64,000 nt of DNA from Confluentibacter citreus. GTDB taxonomy: Bacteria; Bacteroidota; Bacteroidia; Flavobacteriales; Flavobacteriaceae. The stretch's first letter is position 1, and every line of letters starts with the position of its first letter. The translations under genes were made by a program, and so were the position numbers. The DNA is taken from contig NZ_NIXN01000003.1 of the NCBI RefSeq assembly GCF_002807055.1, positions 310,001 through 374,000 on the forward strand, in the 5' to 3' direction. The notes under the pieces are model-generated. The model worked only from the letters and a program-made list of their open reading frames with translations. It was not told the DNA's origin and searched no databases. Shown in pieces: positions 17,153-26,831 of the stretch.

Positions 17153-19066
17153 TCATTCGTTAGAATATTGCTCAATTTCTAGTTGTATTTCTTCCCATTT
17201 TTGCATGGAATCTTTCAATTTAGCTTTCTTTTTCTGATAGTTATCAAAGAAATGGGGTTGAGAAGTAACTTCTTCATAATTGATTTCAAGAGATAGGTCA
17301 ATGGCTTTTATTTCTTTTTCCAATTGACTTATTTCTGCTTCAATATTGCTTAATTTATTATTTAAGGATTTTAATTTTTTTTGCTCATCGTAGCTTTGTT
17401 GCTTCTTTTCTTTAGGAATTTCCTTAACAACCGTACGTTTTTCAACATCCCTAAGGCTATCCACTTTACGTTGTTCTAAGTAATAATCAATATCCCCTAA
17501 ATATTCTTTTATTTTATGATCCTTAAATTCGAATACTGTTTTTGTTAATCCTTGCAGGAAATCACGATCGTGTGAAACCAATATCAACGTTCCTTCAAAT
17601 CGTTTTAATGCTTCTTTTAAAACATTTTTAGACTTTATGTCCAAGTGATTTGTTGGCTCATCCATCACCAAAACATTAAATGGCTGCAACATTAATTTTG
17701 CCAGCGCCAATCGGTTACGCTCCCCTCCAGATAGCACTCTTACATATTTTTCGGCTTCTTCTCCCCTAAATAAAAACGAGCCTAAAATATCTCTAACCTT
17801 GCTTCTATTCGTTTCATTGGCAGCATCTATCATGGTATCTAAAACGGTTTTGTTCCCATTTAAATACTCTGCTTGGTTTTGTGCAAAATAACCTATTTGA
17901 ACATTGTGTCCCAACTTTAAATGGCCATCATATTTTAAATCGCCGACTATAATTTTCGCAAGTGTCGATTTTCCTTGGCCATTCTGACCCACAAAAGCAA
18001 TTTTACTTTCGCGTTCTACAAGTAAATCGATGTTTTTTAAAACCTGATTATGTCCGTAATGTTTAGATATTTTTTCAGCTTCAACTATTATTTTTCCTGG
18101 GGTTATAGATACAGGAAAATTTAGCGTCATCACGCTATTGTCATCCTCATCAACTTCAATTCTATCAATTTTGTCCAACTTTTTTATTAGCGATTGTGCC
18201 ATAGTCGCTTTGGATGCTTTGGCCCTAAACTTTTCTATAAGTTTTTCGGTATGCTCGATTTGCTTTTGTTGGTTTTTTTGAGAAGCTAATTGCTGTGTTC
18301 TAAGTTCTTCACGCAGTACCAAATACTTTGTGTAAGGCTTAGGGTAATCATAAATCCTCCCTAAAGAAATTTCAATCGTTCTATTGGTCACATTATCCAA
18401 AAACATTTTGTCGTGCGATACAATCACCACAGCGCCTGCATAATTCTTCAAAAATCCTTCCAGCCAAATGATGGATTCTATATCCAAATGGTTTGTTGGC
18501 TCATCCAATAATAAGATATCGTTATTTTGAAGAAGCAGTTTCGCAAGTTCAATACGCATACGCCATCCACCAGAAAAGGTATCGGTTAATTTATTGAAAT
18601 CTTTACGCTGAAAACCCAATCCTTGTAGAATTTTTTCTGTTTCACCTTGATAATTATATCCTCCTAAAATTTCATATTGATGTTGAAGCTCGTTAATATC
18701 AACCATCAATTGATGATATATGTCGCTTTCATAATCGGTGCGTTCAGCAAGTTGGGTATTGATATCATGAATTCTTGCTTCAAGTTCCTTTATTTCGGTA
18801 AACGCTTCGTAAGCTTCCTCAAGCACAGTTCTTCCTAAAATAAAATCAATGTCTTGCTTTAAAAATCCGATTTTAAGTTCTTTATCGGCTGCAATTTGAC
18901 CCGTATCAGGTTCCATTTCCTTTGATAAAATTTTAAGCATAGTAGATTTACCAGCGCCGTTTTTACCTATAAGACCTATTCTGTCCCCATTTCCTAATTT
19001 AAAGGTTAGGTCTTCAAAAAGATACTCTCCTTGAAATGAAATCGATAAATTATGAATGTTCATCAT
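17153..19066 (-). CDS. ABC-F family ATPase
   Basis: This 637-residue soluble protein has two ABC domains and no membrane helices: Walker A GKNGAGKST and GQNGQGKST, signature motifs FSGGWRMR and LSGGERNR, and Walker B motifs followed by DEPTNHLD, as in ABC-F. A linker lies between the domains, and a charged, coiled-coil C-terminal extension of about 90 residues is seen after DIDYYLEQRK, as in Uup/YheS-like members. ABC-F proteins act on ribosomes in translation or antibiotic protection; the subclass here is not resolved. It is divergent from the DUF983 gene. Confidence 0.93.
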   Translation of the reverse strand: MMNIHNLSISFQGEYLFEDLTFKLGNGDRIGLIGKNGAGKSTMLKILSKEMEPDTGQIAADKELKIGFLKQDIDFILGRTVLEEAYEAFTEIKELEARIHDINTQLAERTDYESDIYHQLMVDINELQHQYEILGGYNYQGETEKILQGLGFQRKDFNKLTDTFSGGWRMRIELAKLLLQNNDILLLDEPTNHLDIESIIWLEGFLKNYAGAVVIVSHDKMFLDNVTNRTIEISLGRIYDYPKPYTKYLVLREELRTQQLASQKNQQKQIEHTEKLIEKFRAKASKATMAQSLIKKLDKIDRIEVDEDDNSVMTLNFPVSITPGKIIVEAEKISKHYGHNQVLKNIDLLVERESKIAFVGQNGQGKSTLAKIIVGDLKYDGHLKLGHNVQIGYFAQNQAEYLNGNKTVLDTMIDAANETNRSKVRDILGSFLFRGEEAEKYVRVLSGGERNRLALAKLMLQPFNVLVMDEPTNHLDIKSKNVLKEALKRFEGTLILVSHDRDFLQGLTKTVFEFKDHKIKEYLGDIDYYLEQRKVDSLRDVEKRTVVKEIPKEKKQQSYDEQKKLKSLNNKLSNIEAEISQLEKEIKAIDLSLEINYEEVTSQPHFFDNYQKKKAKLKDSMQKWEEIQLEIEQYSNE

Positions 19067-19107
19067 AGAAATGTTACTTAAGTTACTAGGCTTAATTTAT
19101 TAAAACT

Positions 19108-19115
19108 TATTTTTG
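19108..19115 (+). promoter_or_regulatory. -7 box ahead of the DUF983 gene
   Basis: TATTTTTG matches TAnnTTTG 31 bases before the preferred ATG at 19146. No TTG lies at the right distance, so support is partial. Confidence 0.35.
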
Positions 19116-19145
19116 CTAAGCGGTTGCAAAAATACATTAAATTCT

Positions 19146-19529
19146 ATGTTAAAAAAAGGAACTAAACTATATAGTATTTTAACGGGTGCTTGCCCTAAAT
19201 GCCATGGAGAAAGCATGTACGTTAATAAAAACCCTTACATACTCTCCGAAACGTTAACTATGCACGAAAAGTGTAGCTGCTGTGGCACTAAATATAAAAT
19301 TGAGCCTTCTTTTTTTTACGGAGCCATGTATGTAAGTTATGGTGTAGGTATTGCGTTTGCAGTAGCCGCTTTTGTGATCTCTTTTTATTTTTTAAATGCT
19401 AGTCTTGATATTGTTTTCATATCCATAATAGGTACTTTAATTATTTTTTTACCTATCATTTTGAGAATTTCCAGAAATATTTGGATCAATCTTTTTATGA
19501 GTTACGATAAATCACTTGTCAAAAAATAG
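19146..19529 (+). CDS. DUF983 family membrane protein
   Basis: From ATG 19146 the protein is 127 residues. It has a zinc-ribbon-like start GACPKCHGESMY and CSCCGTKYKIEPSFFYGAMYVSYG, followed by two hydrophobic helices (IAFAVAAFVISFYFL and IVFISIIGTLIIFLPIIL). This is the DUF983 layout. Some relatives sit near cytochrome oxidase genes, but none are present here. The upstream ATG at 19113 overlaps the -7 box and is unlikely. Function is unknown. Confidence 0.87.
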   Translation: MLKKGTKLYSILTGACPKCHGESMYVNKNPYILSETLTMHEKCSCCGTKYKIEPSFFYGAMYVSYGVGIAFAVAAFVISFYFLNASLDIVFISIIGTLIIFLPIILRISRNIWINLFMSYDKSLVKK

Positions 19530-19535
19530 ATTGTT

Positions 19536-20582
19536 TTAAGCTTTTTCAAAGCGCTTAATATCAATTTCTGCTTCTAAAGGATGATTATATTCAATGAAGT
19601 TGAATAGTTGTTTTGCTACGTAAGGTCCAATCATAACACCTCGGGTTCCTAAACCATTAAGTACATATATATTTTTATGATTAGGGTGTGGACCAACCAA
19701 AGGTCGTCTGTCTTTTACAGTGGGACGTATACCGGCGACTTGATTTACAACTTCAAAAGAACAATTTATTAGCTTTTTTAATTTGTCTAAAAGTTCATTT
19801 TTGGCCACATCTGTTATTTGATGGGTTAAATCTTTCCACTCATAAGTAGCTCCAACAATATATAAGTGATTGCCTAAAGGAATCAAAAAAATAGCTGATT
19901 TTAAAACATAATCGATATTTAAATCTGGAGCATAAATGGTTAACAACTCCCCCTTTGCCGGAACTAATGGTAAATGATTGAAGAATGGATTTTGTTTTAC
20001 ACTAAAGCCATCAGAAAAAACCAGTTGCTTTGCCTGGATATCTTTATACTTAATACAGATTCCTTCAATATTTAAATATTGATAATCAAACGTGATTTCA
20101 AAAAAAAGTCCTTGTTTTGACAAACTTGTTTTGTAAACATCCAGCAGCGTCTTAACATCTATTCTTCCTGTTTCCTTAACTTCACCAAACCCAAAAGGGG
20201 CATCAATATATTTGTTATCGTTTTTAATAACTGCTGAAGACAGATATTCTGAAAGGTTTGGTTTATCGGAAGCTGCAAACCAATCATTTTGCTCTTCAAG
20301 TGAAGCAAATTTTCTGTAAACGGGGATTTTATAATCCAGCTTAACATCAAATTCCATTTCTAAACGATGATACATTTGCAAGGCTAATTGCAATTGCTCT
20401 TGGCATTTCCAAACAGGCGTAAAGCGTTTCAAAACCACAGGATTATATAGCCCTCCTGCAACCGAAGACGATTGTTGCGAGTTATCATCAAAAACAACAA
20501 AGGTTTTATGATGCTTTTTTAATTGCTCACAAAAACTAATACCAGCAATACCACAACCTACAATAATATAATCTACTTCCAT
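19536..20582 (-). CDS. FAD-dependent oxidoreductase (DAO family)
   Basis: The protein (348 residues) starts with a Rossmann FAD motif YIIVGCGIAGISFCEQL and ends with GIRPTVKDRRPLVGPHP plus LNGLGTRGVMIGPYVA, the typical ending of D-amino-acid-oxidase fold enzymes such as ThiO or the C-terminal half of MnmC. The conserved central pattern VAGGLYNPVVLKRFTPVW is seen in Bacteroidota homologues. The substrate is unknown; a deaminating oxidase acting on an amine is likely. It lies alone between the DUF983 gene (convergent, 6 bp apart) and the gld operon. Confidence 0.87.
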   Translation of the reverse strand: MEVDYIIVGCGIAGISFCEQLKKHHKTFVVFDDNSQQSSSVAGGLYNPVVLKRFTPVWKCQEQLQLALQMYHRLEMEFDVKLDYKIPVYRKFASLEEQNDWFAASDKPNLSEYLSSAVIKNDNKYIDAPFGFGEVKETGRIDVKTLLDVYKTSLSKQGLFFEITFDYQYLNIEGICIKYKDIQAKQLVFSDGFSVKQNPFFNHLPLVPAKGELLTIYAPDLNIDYVLKSAIFLIPLGNHLYIVGATYEWKDLTHQITDVAKNELLDKLKKLINCSFEVVNQVAGIRPTVKDRRPLVGPHPNHKNIYVLNGLGTRGVMIGPYVAKQLFNFIEYNHPLEAEIDIKRFEKA

Positions 20583-20612
20583 AATTTGGCACGAATATAC
20601 TTAGAAAAGTGG

Positions 20613-20636
20613 ATTCCTGCTCAGGCAGGAATGACA
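20613..20636 (+). repeat. Dispersed palindromic repeat (REP-like), copy 1
   Basis: ATTCCTGC-tcag-GCAGGAAT followed by GACA. The same element recurs at 36422-36444 and as an inverted pair at 59309-59387. Confidence 0.75.
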
Positions 20637-20643
20637 AAAACAA

Positions 20644-20671
20644 AAAACGCTCACCTTTTGGTGAGCGTTTT
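20644..20671 (-). terminator. Terminator of the gldKLMN operon
   Basis: A 12-bp perfect stem AAAACGCTCACC / GGTGAGCGTTTT with a 4-base loop lies 26 bases past the gldN stop; on the minus strand it runs into a T-rich tract. Confidence 0.82.
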
Positions 20672-20696
20672 ATATTGTTTACAAGTCATGCGTGAA

Positions 20697-21587
20697 TTAA
20701 TAAGTCCACATATCAAGTTCAAAATCTCTAATTTTATCTTTAATTCTATCAGATTCCAACAATTGCATCAAAGCATTTTCAGATACATATTCACTAATTT
20801 CTCTATCGCCTTGTACGTTTTCTTCTTTATAAATGTAACCGTTGAAACGCCTAGAATTTAGAATATGGTCAAAGGAGAATGGCATAGAGCTGTTTTCATT
20901 ATTAAATGCTTTAGCTTCATGCAACACTTCTCTAGCATCAGGGAAAAACACCCAAAATAATTCTACTAAATCTGCATTTTCAGTACCAATAAAGTTAACA
21001 TCCTCTGATACTGGAGCAATCCCTAATAATCTATATTTCAATTCAGATTGGCGCTTATCAAAATACCAAAGTCCTTTAATACGATATTCGGTAATATCTG
21101 CCGCAGTAATATCTCTTCTATTAATATATTCAGCAGATAGTTGTTCACCAGCATTTATTTGCTCAATCCCAAGCTCGGTAGTGTCAACTTTAACCAATGC
21201 CGCTTCAATATCCTTTAAAGTTCTTTTAGTTTTAAAATAAGAATCATCATAAATGTTTTCTATATTTCCGTTTTGAATGTTCTTCATAAGCACATCATAT
21301 AATGATCTCCTATTGCTACCAATATTATTTGTGTCTATTGGATAGTAGAGGGGAAAATTAACACGTTCATCAAGAACAATGCGCTCCCAAGTCATTTTAG
21401 AGAAAAGCACATCTCTATCGTCAACGTAACCATATTCTAACGGTTTGTCATTATCTACGGCTTTTTGTGCTTCTGTTCTTACTCCAATTTGGTCTGGACT
21501 TTTAGCATTCAAGATATTTGCTTGTGCGAATGCACCAGACACTGTAAAAACAGCTGTAACGGTTAATAAAAAACTCTTAATCTTCAT
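20697..21587 (-). CDS. gldN: Gliding motility / T9SS protein GldN
   Basis: From ATG 21587 the protein is 296 residues, with a signal peptide ending GAFA-Q. The body matches GldN: residues QANILNAKSPDQIGV, YVDDRDVLFSKMTWERIVLDERVNFPLYYP, FDKRQSELKYRLLGIAPV and LFWVFFPDAREVLHE. GldN is a periplasmic subunit that works with the outer-membrane lipoprotein GldK in a ring of the type IX secretion system. It is the last gene of gldK-L-M-N and is followed by a strong terminator. Confidence 0.95.
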   Translation of the reverse strand: MKIKSFLLTVTAVFTVSGAFAQANILNAKSPDQIGVRTEAQKAVDNDKPLEYGYVDDRDVLFSKMTWERIVLDERVNFPLYYPIDTNNIGSNRRSLYDVLMKNIQNGNIENIYDDSYFKTKRTLKDIEAALVKVDTTELGIEQINAGEQLSAEYINRRDITAADITEYRIKGLWYFDKRQSELKYRLLGIAPVSEDVNFIGTENADLVELFWVFFPDAREVLHEAKAFNNENSSMPFSFDHILNSRRFNGYIYKEENVQGDREISEYVSENALMQLLESDRIKDKIRDFELDMWTY

Positions 21588-21636
21588 CTTGTTATACATT
21601 TTATTTAGGTTTTAACCAGATGTACCTATTTGTATC

Positions 21637-23196
21637 TTAGTTTGTAAGCTCAATCATGATAGGAGATACTTTTTTAAGTATCACACTAACACCGCTAGCT
21701 TTAGCTTCAATATCAAATATTTGAACATCTTCTCCTCGTTTTGCTTTTAATAAAGCCGCTTTGGCTCTGCTATCAAGCTTATTACCATTCACATCAATGG
21801 TGGGTTGACCAGGCACTTTAAATTTAAATCCTGTAACATTTAATGGTAGTTCAAAATCGAAATCATCAAATTTAGCGCCAACTGTTGAAATTGAAAGAGC
21901 ATCTCGTTGCATTTTTATAGAACCATCTTCACCTCTAACAGTACCTGTTGGTTTTGGTAAATCTTTAATTCTAAATGTTGCTCTATCGCTAACCGTTGTC
22001 CCATCTAATTTACCTGTTACATTAATAGTAACCTCTCTACCTTGTACAGTTGTAGCGTCCATAACGTATTTACTGCCACTTACTCGGCTTAAACCTTGAG
22101 CAGAAGCATTTACATTATTATCCGCAATACCAGCAAACGAAATAGTCATTGGGTTTTTAACACCACGGTAAACAACATTCATTTTATCTGCGGAAATGGT
22201 AGCAGCGTTTGGTTTTGAAACCGTTGCAAATGATGAGGAAACTGGTACTTCAACCTCTTCCCCGTCTTGTTCAAAAATTAATTTACCTTCAATTTTGTGT
22301 TCTCCTGGAGCACCTGTACCAACTTTTAACTTTACTTTACCTTGTTCTATTGAGTATTCATTTTCTGAAAGCTTTCTTCCATCTAAAGTTAACTCAACTC
22401 TATTTGGTTTTGTAGATGCATCTTTACGACCCAATACAATTTGTCCATCGAATTGCTCACCATTAAAATAAGCAGATTTAGATGTTTCCAATAAAGTTGT
22501 ATAATTTGTCATTGACACTTCGCTAGTAAGTGTCCCCTGTAACATGGTAGACAACACTTCAGATTCTGTTGTTTTAACATCATTTTGTAAAGCTGTTAAT
22601 TTAGTTAATGAGGCTACTAAAGGAAATCCTCTATAATGATAATCTAACCATGCCATTTTAATACCATCTCTATTTTTTACCTCGTCTGTGTTGAATTTAG
22701 TATTAACCTCTTTAACAATTGGCTCCATACCAGGTGTAGTAGATAGAATGTCTGTTACACCAGATCTGAATGAAGCTATTTCATCTAAAAATTTTTGGCC
22801 TTCTTTATCAATTTTACCACCTTTAAAGAATTCGTTATCTAAATAATCGCCTTTATCCATAACCTCATAATCGGTTGGATCTTTAACGGTAGCCACCATT
22901 TTACTTTTTAGTTCTTCAATATAGCTATCAATTTTATTAGCCATAATATGAATTTGAGCCGCATCTGCTTTCAATTTTTCATATTTTTCAGGCTGCTCTG
23001 ATGCCTTTGTTTCTAAACCTGCTATAAAAGAATTATTTCTTTGTTCTGTAACTTCGTTAGTTTCTGTTAATTTTTGGTTCATTAATCCGAAGGCTGAAAG
23101 CACTTCTTTTGACATATTTAAAGCTAGCATTGCTATAAATATTAAATACATCAGATTAATCATTTTCTGTCTGGGTGATAAATTTCCTCCTGCCAT
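21637..23196 (-). CDS. gldM: T9SS motor protein GldM
   Basis: The protein (519 residues) has one N-terminal membrane helix (MINLMYLIFIAMLALNMS) with Arg9 just before it, the conserved residue that couples to GldL. A long helical segment and several Ig-like beta domains (D1-D4) follow in the periplasm. GldM and GldL form the proton-driven motor of type IX secretion and gliding. It lies 37 bp upstream of gldN and 50 bp downstream of gldL. The length is typical. Confidence 0.97.
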   Translation of the reverse strand: MAGGNLSPRQKMINLMYLIFIAMLALNMSKEVLSAFGLMNQKLTETNEVTEQRNNSFIAGLETKASEQPEKYEKLKADAAQIHIMANKIDSYIEELKSKMVATVKDPTDYEVMDKGDYLDNEFFKGGKIDKEGQKFLDEIASFRSGVTDILSTTPGMEPIVKEVNTKFNTDEVKNRDGIKMAWLDYHYRGFPLVASLTKLTALQNDVKTTESEVLSTMLQGTLTSEVSMTNYTTLLETSKSAYFNGEQFDGQIVLGRKDASTKPNRVELTLDGRKLSENEYSIEQGKVKLKVGTGAPGEHKIEGKLIFEQDGEEVEVPVSSSFATVSKPNAATISADKMNVVYRGVKNPMTISFAGIADNNVNASAQGLSRVSGSKYVMDATTVQGREVTINVTGKLDGTTVSDRATFRIKDLPKPTGTVRGEDGSIKMQRDALSISTVGAKFDDFDFELPLNVTGFKFKVPGQPTIDVNGNKLDSRAKAALLKAKRGEDVQIFDIEAKASGVSVILKKVSPIMIELTN

Positions 23197-23246
23197 GTTT
23201 AATTAGGTTTTTTTGGTTAATTACTAAATTTGGGATTAACCCCTAA

Positions 23247-23882
23247 TTACTTCCTGTTCATAGCGGATAACATACCTCCGTACACACCATTTAATGATGA
23301 TAGGTTTGATGCTAAAGATTGCATTTGCTCTTTTAATTTAGCTGCATTTTCAACAGATTCTGCATTTATTGAAGATTGACGGCTTGCGCTTTCCAATTGA
23401 GCCTTATACAAACTATTCAATGATTCCATTTGAGCTGCTGCTAAAGATAGCTCTTCACCATATTTTCTAGTTGCTGCAATAGAGTCTACAGTAGGCGCCA
23501 TACTTTTTGCCACACCTTCAAAACTCTTGATACTATCACCAAGACTTGCCATTAATTCACCATCAATTTTAGCATCTTTTAATAATTCATCTAACTTTTT
23601 AGATAATAATCCTTGTGGATTTTCTTTTTCTTTTTTGCTTGATTCACCTCCAGCCAATTCTGGATATACTAACGACCAATCTAAATCGTTATCTACCGGT
23701 TCGAATGCTGAGATAGCAAAAATAATTGCTTCGGTTACAAGACCTAACGTTAACATCAGGTTACCATTGATGGGTCCAAATTCGATATGAGTTATTTTAA
23801 ACAGCGCTCCAATAATAACGATTGCCGCTCCTAATCCGTAAGCCATATTCATGAACTTTTTACTTGCTTTTGACTGTGCCAT
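23247..23882 (-). CDS. gldL: T9SS motor protein GldL
   Basis: The protein (211 residues) has two membrane helices near the N-terminus (MAYGLGAAIVIIGALFKI and NLMLTLGLVTEAIIFAISAF) followed by a cytoplasmic helical domain. Glu51 lies in the second helix, in the place of the proton-path glutamate known for this family. With GldM it turns the proton gradient into movement for secretion and gliding. It is 92 bp downstream of gldK and 50 bp upstream of gldM. Confidence 0.97.
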   Translation of the reverse strand: MAQSKASKKFMNMAYGLGAAIVIIGALFKITHIEFGPINGNLMLTLGLVTEAIIFAISAFEPVDNDLDWSLVYPELAGGESSKKEKENPQGLLSKKLDELLKDAKIDGELMASLGDSIKSFEGVAKSMAPTVDSIAATRKYGEELSLAAAQMESLNSLYKAQLESASRQSSINAESVENAAKLKEQMQSLASNLSSLNGVYGGMLSAMNRK

Positions 23883-23974
23883 AATAATTTTTGGTTTTTA
23901 ATTTTAAGTACATGTACTTAAGTAGGTTAATTAATAGATTTGATTTATTTACTGATTTGATTTAACACTGAAAT

Positions 23975-25339
23975 TTATTTTTTACCGTTCTTTTTAGTTA
24001 CTTGAGTCCCCATGTAATCTTGAACGGTTCTAAATCCTATATAACTTCTTGCTGAATCTCCATACTCATAATCCCTTGTACTAACTTGCAGATAGTATGC
24101 AACATCTTTCCAAGAGCCCCCTCTAACAACTTTACGATTATTCTTTTCATCGTTTACGCTAGGGTTTATTGTTGAAGTATATTCGTATGAGTTTGGATCA
24201 TATGAAGCATTTACCCATTCAGAAACATTTCCTGCCATATTATACAAATTATAATCATTTGGCTCATAGGATTTTGCTTCCACAGTATATAACGCATCAT
24301 CTGCAGCATAATCACCCCTTACAGGCTTAAAGTTTGCCATAAAGCAACCTAGATCACTTTTAGTGTAAGGCCCTCCCCATGGATATGTTGCAGCCTGAAG
24401 GCCTCCTCTAGCGGCATACTCCCACTCCGCCTCAGACGGCAATCTAAAATTGTTTACATAAGCCGCACCTTTAGATTTTTGATAAGCGTTTTTATTTATG
24501 GTTCGCCATTCACAAAAAGCTTTAGCCTGTTGCCACGTAATTCCAACTACTGGATAATCTCCATAAGCATCATGCCAGAAATAATCATTGTGCATAGGCT
24601 CGTTGTAAGAATATGCGAAATCCCTTATCCACACCGTGGTATCTGGATATATTTCAACTTCTTCTTTTTTGATAACGTCTGATCGTTTTACACCTCTATT
24701 TCTTGCAGCTTCCTTTATATCCATGTAGTTATATTGAAACTTGAATTTTTTAACATCCCATGTACGTTGTCCGTTATAAGACTCTTCAAGTTTTAAATAC
24801 ATGGTATCCATAACCTCTGTATAATATTCGTCTGGATATTCTGCTGTATCAAAAATCAAATCGATATCACGATTTATTTTCCTGCCCTCGTAACCTGTCG
24901 GCCCTAAACCTGTGTAGTTTTCAAACATATATTTTTCATAAACCGACATATTGGCGGTATCTGCATCTTTAAATGCAAATTCTCCAATACCACCATCTTC
25001 AGGAACTTTACCTACCTCATCTGCTAGTACGGCCAATTTTAATCTAATGATGGAATCTCGAACCCAATTAACAAATTGGCGATATTCGCTATTTGTTATT
25101 TCTGTAGCATCCATATAAAATGCTCTAACGGTAGCGGTTTTTGCAGGGGCATCATTTACACCCGCAAGATCTTCATCGGCTTTACCCATTATAAAAGCAC
25201 CACCAGGGACTAGTTCCATTCCATAAGGTTTTTCGGGGTGCCACTTCTTACCTTGCACACCTACCAGCTCTCCTTTGTCTTTAGAGCCGCAACTGGCAAG
25301 TAATGTTACTACTGTGGTTAATAATAAAAACTTCTTCAT
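23975..25339 (-). CDS. gldK: T9SS lipoprotein GldK (FGE-sulfatase fold)
   Basis: A lipoprotein signal (MKKFLLLTTVVTLLASC) is followed by a formylglycine-generating-enzyme-like fold: GMELVPGGAFIMGKAD, PVVGITWQQAKAFCEWR, RLPSEAEWEYAARGG and VVRGGSWKD, then a final GFRTVQD. In this setting the fold is structural: GldK forms the outer-membrane-associated ring with GldN. ATG 25339 gives the best signal; the frame also allows 25345. It is the first gene of the gldK-L-M-N operon and lies 153 bp from the ureohydrolase-like gene, on the same strand. Confidence 0.96.
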   Translation of the reverse strand: MKKFLLLTTVVTLLASCGSKDKGELVGVQGKKWHPEKPYGMELVPGGAFIMGKADEDLAGVNDAPAKTATVRAFYMDATEITNSEYRQFVNWVRDSIIRLKLAVLADEVGKVPEDGGIGEFAFKDADTANMSVYEKYMFENYTGLGPTGYEGRKINRDIDLIFDTAEYPDEYYTEVMDTMYLKLEESYNGQRTWDVKKFKFQYNYMDIKEAARNRGVKRSDVIKKEEVEIYPDTTVWIRDFAYSYNEPMHNDYFWHDAYGDYPVVGITWQQAKAFCEWRTINKNAYQKSKGAAYVNNFRLPSEAEWEYAARGGLQAATYPWGGPYTKSDLGCFMANFKPVRGDYAADDALYTVEAKSYEPNDYNLYNMAGNVSEWVNASYDPNSYEYTSTINPSVNDEKNNRKVVRGGSWKDVAYYLQVSTRDYEYGDSARSYIGFRTVQDYMGTQVTKKNGKK

Positions 25340-25498
25340 ATCCATAGAAAACTCGAGGTTAATTATTTAAGCTTCAATTTGAGAGCGTAAACATATTTAT
25401 ATATTTTTTAAAAAACAACTTTTTATCTAAAAAATTTACATTTCATCGTGAAAAAATGTCGTTTTACCGATTATATTATCGACCAAGTACATATTTAG

Positions 25499-26668
25499 CT
25501 ACACACTATTTCTTTGTAAGGCCTTATACCAACGGTTTGGGACCTTATTATTACAAGCGTCAAGGTAATCTTGATGCATGCATGGTAATAACGTATGTCT
25601 TTTTAATTTAGTATTTACTTCGGATAAAAACGGGATTTCAATCCACCATCTTCCTGTTTTATTGCTCTTATAGAAAATTAATTCTTCGGCATCTACTAAG
25701 GTTATAAACTTTTGATAACTATTTTCATCTAAAAAAACATCATCCTTAACCCTAAAATTAACACCTTCTATAAAATACCAAATAATTTGAGCTATTAGCA
25801 TGGATGTAATTTCATCATCCTTTGATGGCTTATACTCATATATACCAATAGAACTGACTTTATTACTTATGCCTGCATAACGGGAAATGGCACAGATTTC
25901 TTTTCCGTCCAATCCGTTAGGCGAAAATTTTTGATTTAAACTTACTTCGGCACCTTTTACACAACTTAAATCTATACTTACCATATTGGCATCACGCATA
26001 ACAGGTTCAACGATGGTTACATCTTTGGAAACCTGACCTAGTCTATAAGATTCGAAATAAAGCTTGTCCATTAAATCTATTTCCTCTTGTGAGTTGAAAT
26101 AGGTTTGATAACCTATATTGGCATAATTAAAAAGATTGTAAGGTTCATCTAAAATTATTTTTCCAACAAAACTATTATTCTTGATGGGTTTTGAAGAATC
26201 TCCTAAATTAAAGCTACAATCTACATTAACAACGTTTACCATAGGAATTAAATCATCATAAGCTCTATAGTTAGCATAAGTGAGGTCTTGAGAGCCTCCT
26301 ATTATAATAGGTATGATCTTTTTTTTAATTAATATAGCAATAGTGGTTTTTAATGCAAAATAGGTGTCTTCAACACTTTCTCCTTTATTAATATCACCTA
26401 AATCTGCCATGGTAGTTGTCCAACTTCCAGGATATAATGCATATAATGATTTTCGAATTTCATTTAGTTTAAAATCTTCCCCTAAATAGTTAACATCATT
26501 TCTATTTTCTAAAACTCCTAGAATGGCAACATTAACACCTTCTAAATCTGGAATGCCTTTTTGCGCGGAATGAATTCTTAATTTTCTGCCAAGTGCTTGT
26601 GGCGAAAGCAATTGATTATGAGCTAGAACAAAATCTGGTACTGGGGAAAGAAAATTAAAATTCATCAA
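25499..26668 (-). CDS. Ureohydrolase-fold (formimidoylglutamase-like) protein with degenerate metal site
   Basis: The 389-residue sequence follows the arginase/formimidoylglutamase fold, but the manganese ligands are mostly replaced. The GGDHS motif reads GGSQD (124-128, His to Gln), DAHxD reads DCSFN (150-154, only the first Asp kept) and SxDxD reads SIDLS (231-235, second Asp lost). Thus four of six expected ligands are missing, so classical hydrolase activity is unlikely. The gene sits between topA and gldK on the same strand, a linkage I recall as common in flavobacteria, which suggests a role near gliding/secretion. That role is inference. Automatic annotation would call it an active enzyme. 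Confidence 0.8.
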   Translation of the reverse strand: MMNFNFLSPVPDFVLAHNQLLSPQALGRKLRIHSAQKGIPDLEGVNVAILGVLENRNDVNYLGEDFKLNEIRKSLYALYPGSWTTTMADLGDINKGESVEDTYFALKTTIAILIKKKIIPIIIGGSQDLTYANYRAYDDLIPMVNVVNVDCSFNLGDSSKPIKNNSFVGKIILDEPYNLFNYANIGYQTYFNSQEEIDLMDKLYFESYRLGQVSKDVTIVEPVMRDANMVSIDLSCVKGAEVSLNQKFSPNGLDGKEICAISRYAGISNKVSSIGIYEYKPSKDDEITSMLIAQIIWYFIEGVNFRVKDDVFLDENSYQKFITLVDAEELIFYKSNKTGRWWIEIPFLSEVNTKLKRHTLLPCMHQDYLDACNNKVPNRWYKALQRNSV

Positions 26669-26831
26669 TTATTAATATACATCTACTTGCTAGATTTTAT
26701 TGAAGTCTCACAAATATCAAAATAATAAATGAGTTATCGTATACCTTTACGATAAAAAAATCGGACAAAATACAATTATTTCGTAGTTAAATGACCGAAA
26801 AACATTCTCTTCCATAATTAAATGAAAAAAA

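Noticed and set aside
23975-25339. Sulfatase-activating enzyme reading of gldK
   Set aside because: The FGE-like fold is real, but the lipobox and the gldL-M-N context identify GldK, where the fold is structural.
25499-26668. Active formimidoylglutamase (HutG)
   Set aside because: Four of six expected metal ligands are replaced and no hut genes are near, so an active histidine-degradation enzyme is not supported.
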